Counted from the stretch's first letter, positions 43,903 through 53,306 are shown. The stretch is 64,000 nt of DNA from Spirosoma endbachense (GCF_010233585.1 NZ_CP045997.1:8049896-8113895), one strand, 5' to 3'. Numbers and translations are program-made. Notes: generated by a model not told the origin, from the sequence alone.

Positions 43903-44457
43903 TTAGGCCTGATTGCCGTACATGAAATCTTTTTGCCCCGGTTTTATTTTAATTGCTTCGAATCGCCCCGGAATCGGCTGGTAATCAAATGAGGCTTTAA
44001 CGCCCACTTCGGATGTGTAATAGCCAAGCAGGGTCAACTCTTTAGTGATGAGCCAGAACGACGAATCACTAGTTTTCTGTGTTTCAGCTTCTACCTGTTT
44101 TAGAGTGGTCGTTTGCTGATCGGGCGATAACTTCAGGAAGCCTTTCTGCTCCAGTTCGCCTACTCCGGCCAAAAACGTATCCTGGGCGGGCTTCCGGTAA
44201 CAGTCGCGAAGCATAACCTCCATGAAATCGGGTACACCCGCGTCGATGGCGCCGGGAGTATCGGTTCGTGGAATGATCAGCTCAGCAACGCGAGCCATGA
44301 TTTCATGCTGCGTTTCGGTCAGAAAAGAACCTGATTGGCGAAGAGCACTTGCCTGGCTGCCAATCTGTTCCCACCGGCTCATGGCCTGTAGAGTTGGGGC
44401 CGAAAATACTCCTCCGAGTATCCAGGCTACATGCGTTACTGCTTCCCGTCTGTTCAT
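43903..44457 (-). CDS. Gluconate 2-dehydrogenase subunit 3 family protein
   Basis: About 184 residues from the ATG at 44457; a longer frame from 44514 would add 19 residues ahead of the MNRREAV motif. The N-terminus is a twin-arginine-like/hydrophobic signal (NRREAVTHVAWILGGVFSAP). The body has the family landmarks TETQHEIMARVAELIIPRTDTPGAIDAGVPDFMEVM, read in parts, and ELTLLGYYTSEVG. It is the small partner of the GMC oxidoreductase encoded next, needed for assembly or export of the dehydrogenase. It starts 63 bp after the susD stop. Confidence 0.88.
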   Translation of the reverse strand: MNRREAVTHVAWILGGVFSAPTLQAMSRWEQIGSQASALRQSGSFLTETQHEIMARVAELIIPRTDTPGAIDAGVPDFMEVMLRDCYRKPAQDTFLAGVGELEQKGFLKLSPDQQTTTLKQVEAETQKTSDSSFWLITKELTLLGYYTSEVGVKASFDYQPIPGRFEAIKIKPGQKDFMYGNQA

Positions 44458-44520
44458 TCGCTTATTGATTAAGTTAGGCTGGCCTTTTAAGAGTTGCCCA
44501 TAAAAGACCAGCATATCGGT

Positions 44521-45972
44521 TTAATACCCAGGATTTTGCTTGATTTTGTCTTTATTGATGTCGATCTGGCTCTGTGGAATGGGGAAAACCAGATTGTTGT
44601 CAGTCAGTACATTGACCAGTCTAATCTGGTCTTTTTTGCTATTCATCACCGTAACGGCCCGCCCTGTGCGAACGAGATCATACCAGCGCTGACCTTCAAA
44701 CGCAAACTCCACGCGCCGTTCCTGTTCCATCGCCAGCCGGAACGACTGCTGATCAGGAATGTCGGTGGCGGGTTTAGGTTTCAGGCCAGCCCGGCTCCGA
44801 ATCTGATTCAGGTACGTTAACGCTTCACCCGTTGCCTGATAACCAACTTCGTTCAGGCTTTCGGCGTACATCAGGAGCACGTCAGCGTAGCGAATGACCG
44901 GAATGTTGTTCCCATTGTCGTTGTTGACGACCGGCGTATCGAAATACTTTTTTACATAGTTAGCCTGAACCGTCTGCCCGCTTGCATTGACATAGGACGT
45001 AGCCAGCGAAACGTCTTTACGTACATCACCCGTTTCAAAAGCCTTTATCAGATCGTCGGTGGGTTGGTTGTTGCCGTTGCCACTAAACGCAATGACCGAG
45101 TTGCCCGAATTTTGGGGAGCAAACAGGTTGGGCCAGGGGTTGCCTTCACCCGATCCGCCCGATTTGTACTGCACATCAAAAACCGATTCTTTGTGATTTT
45201 TATTGCTCACTTTAAATACATCGGCGTAGCTCGGCAGAATGGTATACACGTTCAGATCAATGACTTCTTTGAGTTTGGCCACCGCCTGTGCGAATTTCTT
45301 TTCTGTAAGATAGACTTTGCCCAGGAGCGCCCTGGCGGCACCCTTTGTTGCCCGACCAATATCGACACCCGTATAGGAAACGGGCAAGGCACCTTCGGCA
45401 TCGGCGAGATCTTTCTCAATTTGAGCATAAACCTCTGTTTTTGGATTACGGGAGTAGGCGTAGCCTTCGTCAGGATCATTGATGGCCTTGGTAACCAGCG
45501 GTACATCGCCGAACGTTTGCACCAGATTGAAATAGATCAGCGCACGCAGAAACTTAATTTCACCAATGTTGCGGCTCTTCAGGCTTTCGTCCATGGTGAT
45601 ATCGCCAATTTTATCCAGAATCGTGTTGTAGCGGGCAATGGCCGTGTAGCTATCATTCCAGCGACCATTTATGTACGGATTGGTCGTTTTGATATAGAAA
45701 CGGTCGAACTCATCCTGATCGGTGATTGACCCCGACGCCACCGGCAAGGTGTTATCGGAAGCTATTTCGGTGAATACGTAGCTGTTTCCCGTAACACCGT
45801 CGGCTTGTAGAGCCGCGTAGCTACCACTCACGGCGTTCCGGATATCGTCGCCCGTTTTGTAGAAATTGTCGGTTGTTGCGTTCGAAATGGGCTTTAAGTC
45901 CAGAAATTGCTGGCTGCATGAACTGATCGTCAGCAAAATCAGCAGAGTCGTAAGAATTGTATAGGTCTTCAT
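44521..45972 (-). CDS. SusD/RagB-family lipoprotein (fourth pair)
   Basis: A 483-residue surface lipoprotein. The signal ends in lipobox LLTISSC (Cys at about 19). SusD N-terminal features are FLRALIYFNLVQTFGDVPLV and ATKGAARALLGKVYL. The C-terminal RagB block has YADVLLMYAESLNEVG, EQERRVEFAFEGQRWYDLVR and the final NPGY. It is closely similar in layout to the third SusD, including the GRATKGAA motif. It lies 47 bp after the STN-SusC gene. Confidence 0.93.
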   Translation of the reverse strand: MKTYTILTTLLILLTISSCSQQFLDLKPISNATTDNFYKTGDDIRNAVSGSYAALQADGVTGNSYVFTEIASDNTLPVASGSITDQDEFDRFYIKTTNPYINGRWNDSYTAIARYNTILDKIGDITMDESLKSRNIGEIKFLRALIYFNLVQTFGDVPLVTKAINDPDEGYAYSRNPKTEVYAQIEKDLADAEGALPVSYTGVDIGRATKGAARALLGKVYLTEKKFAQAVAKLKEVIDLNVYTILPSYADVFKVSNKNHKESVFDVQYKSGGSGEGNPWPNLFAPQNSGNSVIAFSGNGNNQPTDDLIKAFETGDVRKDVSLATSYVNASGQTVQANYVKKYFDTPVVNNDNGNNIPVIRYADVLLMYAESLNEVGYQATGEALTYLNQIRSRAGLKPKPATDIPDQQSFRLAMEQERRVEFAFEGQRWYDLVRTGRAVTVMNSKKDQIRLVNVLTDNNLVFPIPQSQIDINKDKIKQNPGY

Positions 45973-46019
45973 GATTGCGAATGCGTTGGTTAATTGTCGG
46001 ATTTCTGAGAAAACCTGAT

Positions 46020-49000
46020 TTAAAATCCTGCACTGATACCAAACGTGAGCGTACGGGCCAACGGGTAAGCACCATAATCGATACCTGCCGATAGTGGACT
46101 TTCGTAGTTGCTTACTTCGGGATTGTAGTTCAGATACTTCGTCCAGGTGTACAGATTCTGCGCGGAGACATAGACCCGTACCTGCTGAAGTTTGACCTTG
46201 CTGAGCAGGGTTGTTGGCAGCCGATAGCCTAAACTAACGTTCTGAATCCGTACATAACTGGCGTCTTCTACCCAGCGCGACGAAATGGCATTGTTGTTAC
46301 CAGTGGTTCGTTCGTTGGCCCGTGGCGTGATGCCATCGCCCGGATCGCTCTCCGAACGCCAGCGGTGCAGAGCCGTTGTCAACTGGTTCTGATTGCCTTC
46401 CATGTTGTCGAAATACCGGCGACCCAGATTCAGAATTTTGCCGCCCTGTGTTCCCTGAATGGCAATGTTCAGATCAAAACCTTTGTAGCTGAACGAATTC
46501 GTGAAACCATAAATAAAGTCGGGCTGGTTGTTGCCCAAAATTGTCCGGTCGTTGGCCGTGATTTTGCCATCTCCATCGATATCAGCATATTTTACATCGC
46601 CGGGTTTGGACGTAGCATCGTGCGGATTGGCATCCAGATCAGCCTGATTCTGGAAAATGCCGAGTTGCTTGTAGCCATAAAAACTACCGATGGGTGCGCC
46701 GATCTGCGTGATATTCAGGTCACTAATGCTGCCGCTGGCTGTCCGGATGGGATCGCCGTTGGGCCCCAACGCCAGCACTTTATTTCGATTGAAGGAAATA
46801 TTGAGCGTTGTGTTCCAGATAAATCCTTTGGTGAAGTTGCGGGTGTTAATGCCAAATTCCCAGCCTTTATTCTCCATTTTACCAATGTTCTTATAGGCCG
46901 TTGTGAAGCCCGTAAGCGACGGTACATTGACCGATAGAAGCAGATCTTTGGTAATCCGATGGTAATAATCGACAATCAGATAAATGCGGTTGTTGAACAA
47001 CCCCAGGTCGACACCGGCGTCGAATTGCTGGTTTTTTTCCCAGCCCAGTTTCGAGTTCGCTAATGACGACGGGGCTAATCCGTTGATGAGGTTATTGTTG
47101 AAGCTGTAGTTATCCGGCCGAAGCAGGGCCACATACGGATAATTGTCCGAAAAGGCGTTGTTTCCTGAAAGACCGTAACTAACCCTGAGCTTTGTTTCCG
47201 AGATGGCCCGAATGTCTTTCATGAACGACTCTTCGCTGATGCGCCAGCCCAGCGAACCGGCCGGAAATGTACCCCAGCGATTTTCGGGACCGAAGATGGA
47301 CGACCCATCGCGACGAACAGAGAGGTTGGCCAGGTACTTGCCTTTGTAGTTGTAGTTGGCTCGTGCAAAGTAGGAAACCGATGCATTGGCCGATTTGAAC
47401 GACCAGGCCGTTGTAGTTGAGCCCGTAGCGCTGGCATTCAACGTTTCGACCACATCATTGGCGTAGGAACTCCCCGATGCACTGCTCGACTGAAACTTGG
47501 TCGAGGTGGCTTCCATACCCACCAATGCTTCAATGTTGTGGACCGACTTGATGGTCTTATTGTAGCCGACCACCTGATTGAATAACCAGCTCAGGCCCTG
47601 ATCGGAATAGGCCGTTCCCATAGCCGTAGTAGGCGGCAACAGGTTGCTCAGCGGCATTCGGGAAGTCCGGTAAGTATTCCGGCGGTTGTCGCTAAAGTTA
47701 ATGTTGGCCGATGCCCGGTAGTTGAAATTTTTCAGGAAGCCGTAGTCTACGTACACATTCCCCAACAGATTCCCTGACGTATAGGGGCTGCTGTATTCGG
47801 TAATGTTTGCCAACGGGTTTGTAACGCCCGGCAGGTTGTAGGGAGCTGCCAGTGCCAGTTGTGATGAATACGAACCATCGGCTGCATAGGTCGGGGCCAT
47901 CGGTATGGCGGCCAATGCAGCGGTAATAATGCCCTGATTGAACCACTGATTCTCGGCGGTAACCTCCTGCGTGATACGGTATGACGGATTCAGGTTCAGC
48001 CCTACCTTCAATGTCGGCAATAAGTTTACTTCAACATTAGCCCGAAAAATATACCGATCGAGGCCCGATTTCAGGATGATACCATCCTGTTTCATGTAGC
48101 TTCCACTGACCAGATAACGCGCTTTTTCGTTTCCGCCCGATACCGAAAGCTGGTAGCTGCTCATTTTTGCTTTCCGATAAATCAGATCCTGAAAGTCAGT
48201 ATATGGCAGGTTGGCTACTTTGGCCGGATCGTCGTAGTTGAACCAGTCGAACAGGTCGCCCCGTGGGTAGCGATAACGAAGGTAACTCGCTGGTCGTACG
48301 CTGTTTGGGTCAGTAGCTTTTGCTCCCGGAACATTGTCGAGGTATGCATTATTTGACCCTTCTTTGGCAAATTCGGCGTATTGCTGCGAGTTGAGAAGGT
48401 CGATTTTCTTGGTTACTTCCTGAAAGCCCGTATAGACGTCGAAATTCACCAGCGTGCGGCCTGATTTGCCCCGTTTGGTTGTAACAAGCAGCACGCCATT
48501 GGACCCTTTGGAGCCATAAATAGCAGTGGATGAGGCATCTTTCAGTACATCGATGCTCTCGATATCAACGCTATTGAGCAAACCGAAAACCCCGGCTCCG
48601 ACAATGTTTCCATCGACAACGACCAGCGGTGATGTTCCCGCGCTGATGGAACCAAACCCTCTGACCTTGATGGTTGGCGCACTGCCGGGTGCGCCACTGC
48701 TTTGCTGAATTACAACACCCGGAATTTTGCCCTGCAAAGCCGTAGCAACGTTCGATACGGGCATATCTTTCACTTCGCCCATCGGTACCGAAGCAATGGC
48801 TGCTGTTACGTCGGAGCGTTTTTGCGTACCATAACCAACCACAACCACTTCGGCCAGCGATTTATTATCGGTCGACAGAATAACGGCCAGTATTGACTGA
48901 TTGCCGACCACGACCTCCTGCTTTAAATAGCCTACAAAGCTGAAAACCAGCGTTGTTTCGGTATCGTTCATGTCAATCTTAAACTGACCCTGAGCGTCGG

Positions 49001-49520
49001 TTGTGGTACCTTTCTGGGTGCCTTTGACCAGAACATTAACACCGGGCAGGGTTTCGCCACTGGGATCGGAAACGGTTCCTGAAACTGTACGTATGGCTAC
49101 TTCGGGTACACTGGGTAGCACGGCCTGGGCTTCGTCGAGCTGGGCGGATTTTGCCGGATGATCGGGCTTGATAATGATATTACTTCCGCTAACTTCATAC
49201 GTTAACTGGAGTGGTTTTAAAACCCGATTGAGTACGTCGGCCAGCGGTTCGGCCTGACTCCGCACGGATATTTTACGATTCGATTGAATCAGTTCAGGGC
49301 TAAATACAAATCGGGCATCAACCTGTTTTTCAATTTGGTGCAGCACTTTTTTAACATTCTGACCCTCAATCAGAATTGTAATTCGCTGATCGAGGAGCTG
49401 TTGGGCCCTCCCATCGCGCGCCCACGAAATTCCGGCTAAAGCACAGACCAGAAACCATTGGATGAGGGTGATACGCATGATTGTTAGAAGACTGTCATCT
49501 GCCAGTGATAGTTTTTTCAT
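46020..49520 (-). CDS. SusC-family TonB-dependent receptor with STN signalling domain (fourth pair)
   Basis: A 1166-residue receptor. From ATG 49520 the n-region is long; ATG 49478 (MRITLIQWFLVCALAG) would be a more compact signal start. The STN domain is at about 45-120 (VKKVLHQIEKQVDARFVFSPE, LADVLNRVLKPLQLTYEVSG). The carboxypeptidase-regulatory-like domain has SGETLPGVNVLVKGTQKGTT. The plug opens with LAEVVVVGYGTQKRSDVTA and carries DASSTAIYGSKGSNGVLLVTT. The barrel follows. The upstream FecR and ECF genes complete the signalling chain. Substrate is unknown, but the operon encodes a GMC dehydrogenase pair and a GH67-like enzyme. Confidence 0.92.
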   Translation of the reverse strand: MKKLSLADDSLLTIMRITLIQWFLVCALAGISWARDGRAQQLLDQRITILIEGQNVKKVLHQIEKQVDARFVFSPELIQSNRKISVRSQAEPLADVLNRVLKPLQLTYEVSGSNIIIKPDHPAKSAQLDEAQAVLPSVPEVAIRTVSGTVSDPSGETLPGVNVLVKGTQKGTTTDAQGQFKIDMNDTETTLVFSFVGYLKQEVVVGNQSILAVILSTDNKSLAEVVVVGYGTQKRSDVTAAIASVPMGEVKDMPVSNVATALQGKIPGVVIQQSSGAPGSAPTIKVRGFGSISAGTSPLVVVDGNIVGAGVFGLLNSVDIESIDVLKDASSTAIYGSKGSNGVLLVTTKRGKSGRTLVNFDVYTGFQEVTKKIDLLNSQQYAEFAKEGSNNAYLDNVPGAKATDPNSVRPASYLRYRYPRGDLFDWFNYDDPAKVANLPYTDFQDLIYRKAKMSSYQLSVSGGNEKARYLVSGSYMKQDGIILKSGLDRYIFRANVEVNLLPTLKVGLNLNPSYRITQEVTAENQWFNQGIITAALAAIPMAPTYAADGSYSSQLALAAPYNLPGVTNPLANITEYSSPYTSGNLLGNVYVDYGFLKNFNYRASANINFSDNRRNTYRTSRMPLSNLLPPTTAMGTAYSDQGLSWLFNQVVGYNKTIKSVHNIEALVGMEATSTKFQSSSASGSSYANDVVETLNASATGSTTTAWSFKSANASVSYFARANYNYKGKYLANLSVRRDGSSIFGPENRWGTFPAGSLGWRISEESFMKDIRAISETKLRVSYGLSGNNAFSDNYPYVALLRPDNYSFNNNLINGLAPSSLANSKLGWEKNQQFDAGVDLGLFNNRIYLIVDYYHRITKDLLLSVNVPSLTGFTTAYKNIGKMENKGWEFGINTRNFTKGFIWNTTLNISFNRNKVLALGPNGDPIRTASGSISDLNITQIGAPIGSFYGYKQLGIFQNQADLDANPHDATSKPGDVKYADIDGDGKITANDRTILGNNQPDFIYGFTNSFSYKGFDLNIAIQGTQGGKILNLGRRYFDNMEGNQNQLTTALHRWRSESDPGDGITPRANERTTGNNNAISSRWVEDASYVRIQNVSLGYRLPTTLLSKVKLQQVRVYVSAQNLYTWTKYLNYNPEVSNYESPLSAGIDYGAYPLARTLTFGISAGF

Positions 49521-49527
49521 ACCTTTG
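49520..49527 (+). promoter_or_regulatory. Antisense -7 box at the fourth susC start codon
   Basis: TACCTTTG matches TAnnTTTG exactly on the plus strand and touches the susC start codon. No good -33 TTTG lies 19-21 bp upstream, so the promoter is weak or uses other contacts. With the terminator at 49633-49667 it would give a plus-strand RNA of about 135 nt, antisense to the susC leader. Confidence 0.35.
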
Positions 49528-49632
49528 TCAGGATTTGTTGGGTGAACGGAAAATTCGGCAAAATCCCCCCTAATCCATTCATTGTCAGTGAATGACTTCG
49601 GCTTGTCAGGTCAGTAAGTAGGGGAGTTTCAG

Positions 49633-49667
49633 AGGTCAGCTATGCGGGAACATAGCTGACCTTTTTT
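49633..49667 (+). terminator. Strong intrinsic terminator on the strand opposite to susC, between fecR and susC
   Basis: AGGTCAGCTATG (49633-49644) and CATAGCTGACCT (49651-49662) form a perfect 12-bp stem, followed by six T (49662-49667) on the plus strand. Both neighbouring genes are on the minus strand, so no coding transcript needs it. It matches the arrangement at 318-349 and 38001-38056. Confidence 0.75.
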
Positions 49668-49731
49668 ACTGGATGGAAGAGTTCATTTTGGTCTGCTAAG
49701 GGTTTTTACGATTAGGAATACGAATAAAGTA

Positions 49732-50856
49732 TTATTGGCACCGTTGCCCACCGGTAATAACGACCCGATTGCCCTGAAGGGAATATTGAGCATCGAGGGC
49801 TTTGCAAATGACCGACAGTTTTTCGTGGAAAGGCTGACCGACCAGCGAGGCCGATAGTGAGCATTTGCCCAGAGCCGATTCATTGTAAACGATATCGACA
49901 CCATAGGCTTTTTCGAGCGTACTGAACACCGCCGACACCGGCGTTTCATCGAAGTCAAACGATTGCTTGGCAACAACCAGCGTTCCGGGTTGAGCAAAGG
50001 TCGAGAGGGTATCTGCTTTGCGAACCAGTTGATGGCTGTCCGTTAGGTATTCGGCGCTCTGGTTTGGTGTCAATACCAGGCTATTTTGTTCAGAATCAGT
50101 GGTTTTTGGATTTGTCGATTCAGATTTTTCGAGCGAATAAACAGCTACTCGCCCTGTTTTGACTGCGACCTCTATGGGCTGGTTTGTGTCGGGCGCGTCG
50201 ATGGAAAAACTGGTCCCGAGCACTTTGGTTGCTATTCCGCGTGTGTAGACCAAAAACGGGTTTGCCGGGTCTTTCACCACTTCAAAAAAAGCTTTCCCGA
50301 CCAGATACACTTCGCGCTGTTGAAGCTTGTTCGGATAACTGAGCCGACTGCCCGGCTGGAGCACAACCGAACTGCCATCGCTCAGAGAAATCGTAAGTGG
50401 AGTATCATCATCGTTTCGGGTTTCTTGCAGAGCCGTTCCGGTAGGAACCGATTGCGTAAAGTGACGATAACCTTCCGGCTGGTCTGTTTTCTGGCTATAC
50501 CAGTACGCCGTTGCCCCCAATCCCAAGGCCAGTGCAACCGAAGCGGCCATCTGCATCCAGCTCCAGCCGGTTCGTGTAACCTGAACAAAAGGCATGGGTG
50601 CTTCTTCCTGACGAACATGCTTCTGAATGGTCTGGCGCATCGACTGGCTCTGTGCTTCCGAAGGCTGGTTGGCTCCCGTTTGTTCGGCTAATGCCAAAAT
50701 GTATTGACGGGCCGTCTCGATCACTGGTTTCTGAGCCGGATAGCTTTCCAGAAAATGCTGCCAGTAAGCCTCCTGTTTTTCGTCAGCGTACTTCACCCAG
50801 GCTATAAAGTCCGGGTCTTCCAGAAAATCAATCAGCGAGTAGAAGGCTTGTTTCAT
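49732..50856 (-). CDS. FecR-family anti-sigma factor (fourth PUL)
   Basis: About 374 residues from the ATG at 50856; an ATG at 50883 would add nine residues. The N-terminal cytoplasmic sigma-binding part (FLEDPDFIAWVKYADEKQEAYW) is followed by one transmembrane helix (MQMAASVALALGLGATAYWY) near 105-125. The periplasmic FecR domain (LTISLSDGSSVVLQPGSRLSY) and C-terminal DUF4974-like domain (PVSAVFSTLEKAYGVDIVYN) complete it. It lies between the sigma gene and the STN-SusC gene, 211 bp from susC, with the terminator hairpin in the gap. Confidence 0.92.
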   Translation of the reverse strand: MKQAFYSLIDFLEDPDFIAWVKYADEKQEAYWQHFLESYPAQKPVIETARQYILALAEQTGANQPSEAQSQSMRQTIQKHVRQEEAPMPFVQVTRTGWSWMQMAASVALALGLGATAYWYSQKTDQPEGYRHFTQSVPTGTALQETRNDDDTPLTISLSDGSSVVLQPGSRLSYPNKLQQREVYLVGKAFFEVVKDPANPFLVYTRGIATKVLGTSFSIDAPDTNQPIEVAVKTGRVAVYSLEKSESTNPKTTDSEQNSLVLTPNQSAEYLTDSHQLVRKADTLSTFAQPGTLVVAKQSFDFDETPVSAVFSTLEKAYGVDIVYNESALGKCSLSASLVGQPFHEKLSVICKALDAQYSLQGNRVVITGGQRCQ

Positions 50857-50972
50857 AACACGACAAAAACGGGATCTACGCAAGAAGTTATAGAACTATT
50901 TCCCCTTCATAAAGAAAGAAACAGAAAATGGGCCGTTGACCTCTTTTGTAGATAGAAATTTTTCTAAAAATT

Positions 50973-51590
50973 TTACAGATTCAGTAATAGCCAGAAAATC
51001 AGGAGCGAACCGATGAGCCAGTTCCGGTTCTGGCGAAGTGAAGTAAGCGCGCGATGGATGAAATTACGGACCGATTTTTCGTTGACGTCCATGATCTGGG
51101 CAATTTCACTGATGCCGAAATCATCGAAATAATACAGCGTAAGGGCTTCTACCTGCCGTTTCGGTAAGTGAGTAAGCAGCTCCTGAATTCGCCGACTTAC
51201 TAAATCTCTCGATTCCTGTTCGATCTGTACGGTTTCTTCGGCAATAGCCATTGGCGTCTTCTCATCGTCAGCCATGTCATCGATGCTTTCGGCTGTTTGG
51301 TATTTGTCCTGCATCCGATGAATCCGGCGACGTAAGGATCGATACAGATAGAACTTGATGGAATTGATGTCTTCCGACAGCGTTGCCCGCATGCGCCAGA
51401 CATCGATAAATACCTCCTGAACAGCATCTTCAGTCAGTGCTGAATCACTCACTAATTTATTGCCATAGTTGTATAGGGTACGATGATAGCGGTCAAAAAT
51501 GGCCGTAAATGCCGATTCGTCTCCGTCGCGAAGGCTACGCCAAAGTTGCTGATCGGTGGAGTTAATCCAGGAGGAAGGTAGACTGGCCAC
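50973..51590 (-). CDS. ECF-type RNA polymerase sigma-70 factor (fourth PUL) with hydrophobic C-tail
   Basis: A 205-residue ECF sigma. Region 2 lies at about 25-90 (AFTAIFDRYHRTLYNYGNKLV, LTEDAVQEVFIDVWRMR). Region 4 is near 140-185 (LPKRQVEALTLYYFDDFGISEIAQIMD). The C-terminus ends in a nearly pure hydrophobic stretch (WLIGSLLIFWLLLNL), like the sigma at 39188-39799. It should drive the fourth susCD operon under FecR control. Confidence 0.93.
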   Translation of the reverse strand: MASLPSSWINSTDQQLWRSLRDGDESAFTAIFDRYHRTLYNYGNKLVSDSALTEDAVQEVFIDVWRMRATLSEDINSIKFYLYRSLRRRIHRMQDKYQTAESIDDMADDEKTPMAIAEETVQIEQESRDLVSRRIQELLTHLPKRQVEALTLYYFDDFGISEIAQIMDVNEKSVRNFIHRALTSLRQNRNWLIGSLLIFWLLLNL

Positions 51591-51715
51591 TGTTGCTTAT
51601 AACAACCAATTACTCGTAGAGGACGATAATTAGATAAACTTAATTATAGATGCGCAAAATACAATTAGTTTGTGGAAAGAGTTGCGTATCGTGATAAAAT
51701 AGCAGAATCAGCGTA

Positions 51716-51749
51716 TGCAGGATAGGTTGACTGCTTTCCTGCACTTTTT
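51716..51749 (+). terminator. Terminator-like hairpin in a divergent intergenic region
   Basis: TGCAGGA (51716-51722) pairs with TCCTGCA (51737-51743), followed by CTTTTTC. It lies in the 250-bp gap between the divergent ECF sigma and SDR genes, where no plus-strand gene precedes it. It may be a random hairpin or end a short RNA. Confidence 0.3.
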
Positions 51750-51840
51750 CGCAATTGGTCAGTCGATTTGCGTCGTTTGTCAGCGACCGCCCGATGAGTT
51801 CGTCGGACCTTTGTCATGTACTAATTGATTCACAACCATC

Positions 51841-52881
51841 ATGAACGCAATTGCTGACAAACTGCCAACTATTCTTGTTCTGGGCGCTACGGGTAGTATC
51901 GGTTATGCCGTAACGGCTAACCTGCTCGATCGCCAACTGCCTGTTACTATCCTCGTCCGTAATCGGGCAAAGGCCGAGGCTTTATTTCCGAATCAGTCGA
52001 CATTAACCATTGTCGAAGGTGATGTGCAGGATGCTGATTTGCTGAACCGGATTGCGGCTGATAAAGACTTCATTTTTCATGGTATCAACTATCCCTACAA
52101 CAAGTGGTTTGGTACGATGGATGTAGCCACTCAGAAAGTAATCGATGCTGCCACACCAGCGAAAGCAACCATTGTTTTCCCCGGCAATGTATACAATTTT
52201 GGCAATACAAAAGAACCGATTCGGGAGGATAGTCACCCGAATCCATGCACTCGTAAAGGCCGGTTACGTGTTGAGATTGAAGCCCTTCTGGAACAGGCCG
52301 CAACCGCTGGCCGGTGCCGGGTGATGAACGTACGACTCCCCGACTTTTGGGGTCCTAATGTGTTGAATGCAGGTATTGCCCCCATTTTTGAGAATGCGCT
52401 GACCGGCAAAGCGATGCCCTGGATTCTGAATGCCGATGTGCCACACCAGTTAGTATTCACGAAAGATGCGGCCGAAATTATTGTCCGGCTCATGTTGCGC
52501 GAATGGGCTTTAGGCGAACAGTCTACAGAACAACCCTATCAAGTCTGGAACTATGGTGGAATCACCCTGCCATCCATTCGGGCGTGGTTTGGGCAGATCA
52601 GTGCGGTGACCGGCAACCCGCTGAAAGTGCAGGTGTACAGCCGTTTTCTGATTACGGCGCTGGGTTTGTTTATGCCCATTATGCGGGAGGTAAAAGAAAT
52701 GCTGTACCTCTACGAAAACACCATTCTGCTCGATGACCGAAAGGTGCTTGCCTTATTTCCTGATTTTCGGCCTACGCCCATGAACGAGGCATTGACCGAA
52801 ACCTTAACGTGGTTTGCAAAAAACCAGTTGAAACAGCCATTTAAGCCAGTCGCCAGCCAGTCTTCAATTCTTAGTTTTTAG
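51841..52881 (+). CDS. SDR-type NAD(P)-dependent epimerase/dehydratase family protein
   Basis: A 346-residue extended SDR protein. The Rossmann motif GATGSIG lies at about residues 15-21 and is followed by VTILVRNRAKAEALF. The expected Tyr of the catalytic YxxxK motif is replaced by an unusual pattern around FPGNVYNFGNTKEP, as in atypical SDR and NmrA-like members. A substrate domain ends in LTETLTWFAKNQL. Family members act on sugar nucleotides or quinones, or only bind the cofactor. The DUF4260 gene is 60 bp downstream and may be cotranscribed. The specific reaction is not known. Confidence 0.75.
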   Translation: MNAIADKLPTILVLGATGSIGYAVTANLLDRQLPVTILVRNRAKAEALFPNQSTLTIVEGDVQDADLLNRIAADKDFIFHGINYPYNKWFGTMDVATQKVIDAATPAKATIVFPGNVYNFGNTKEPIREDSHPNPCTRKGRLRVEIEALLEQAATAGRCRVMNVRLPDFWGPNVLNAGIAPIFENALTGKAMPWILNADVPHQLVFTKDAAEIIVRLMLREWALGEQSTEQPYQVWNYGGITLPSIRAWFGQISAVTGNPLKVQVYSRFLITALGLFMPIMREVKEMLYLYENTILLDDRKVLALFPDFRPTPMNEALTETLTWFAKNQLKQPFKPVASQSSILSF

Positions 52882-52941
52882 CAGGCAGTTTGCGTTCCTG
52901 ATTGAAAAGCCCTTACTCGCTTCTTTTAAAATCGAAAACTC

Positions 52942-53286
52942 ATGAAAACGCTATTGAAATCCGAAGAGTTGATTCAGTTTTTAGGCTCTATTTACCTGTT
53001 CTCGCGCCTTGATTTTTCCTGGTGGTGGTTTCCTGCCCTGTTGTTGTTACCCGATCTGAGTATGATTGGTTATGCTGTAAATCCGGCAGTTGGTGCGGTT
53101 TTATATAATATTTTTCACCATAAAGGATTAGGTGTTGCCATCGGATTGCTCGGTCTGATGATGGGTAATCAGAACCTGATGCTGGCAGGAATCATTCTGT
53201 TTGCGCATTCAAGTATGGACCGTACGATGGGGTACGGCTTAAAATACCCGGACAGTTTTAAACACACCAGTTTGGAAACGCTTTAA
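52942..53286 (+). CDS. DUF4260-family small membrane protein
   Basis: A 114-residue protein with about three or four hydrophobic helices (SWWWFPALLLLPDLSMIGYAV, VAIGLLGLMMGNQNLMLAGI) and a conserved end HSSMDRTMGYGLKYPDSF typical of DUF4260. The function is unknown. It ends 20 bp from the convergent AraC gene. Confidence 0.8.
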   Translation: MKTLLKSEELIQFLGSIYLFSRLDFSWWWFPALLLLPDLSMIGYAVNPAVGAVLYNIFHHKGLGVAIGLLGLMMGNQNLMLAGIILFAHSSMDRTMGYGLKYPDSFKHTSLETL

Positions 53287-53306
53287 AGCCAGGATTGCCA
53301 GAGCGA

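Noticed and set aside
49633..49667. Hairpin as terminator of the fecR gene
   Set aside because: fecR is read on the minus strand and the T-run is on the plus strand, so it does not fit an intrinsic terminator for fecR.
51841..52881. Specific sugar-nucleotide epimerase identity for the SDR gene
   Set aside because: The catalytic motif is atypical and the neighbours give no pathway, so only the family is reported.
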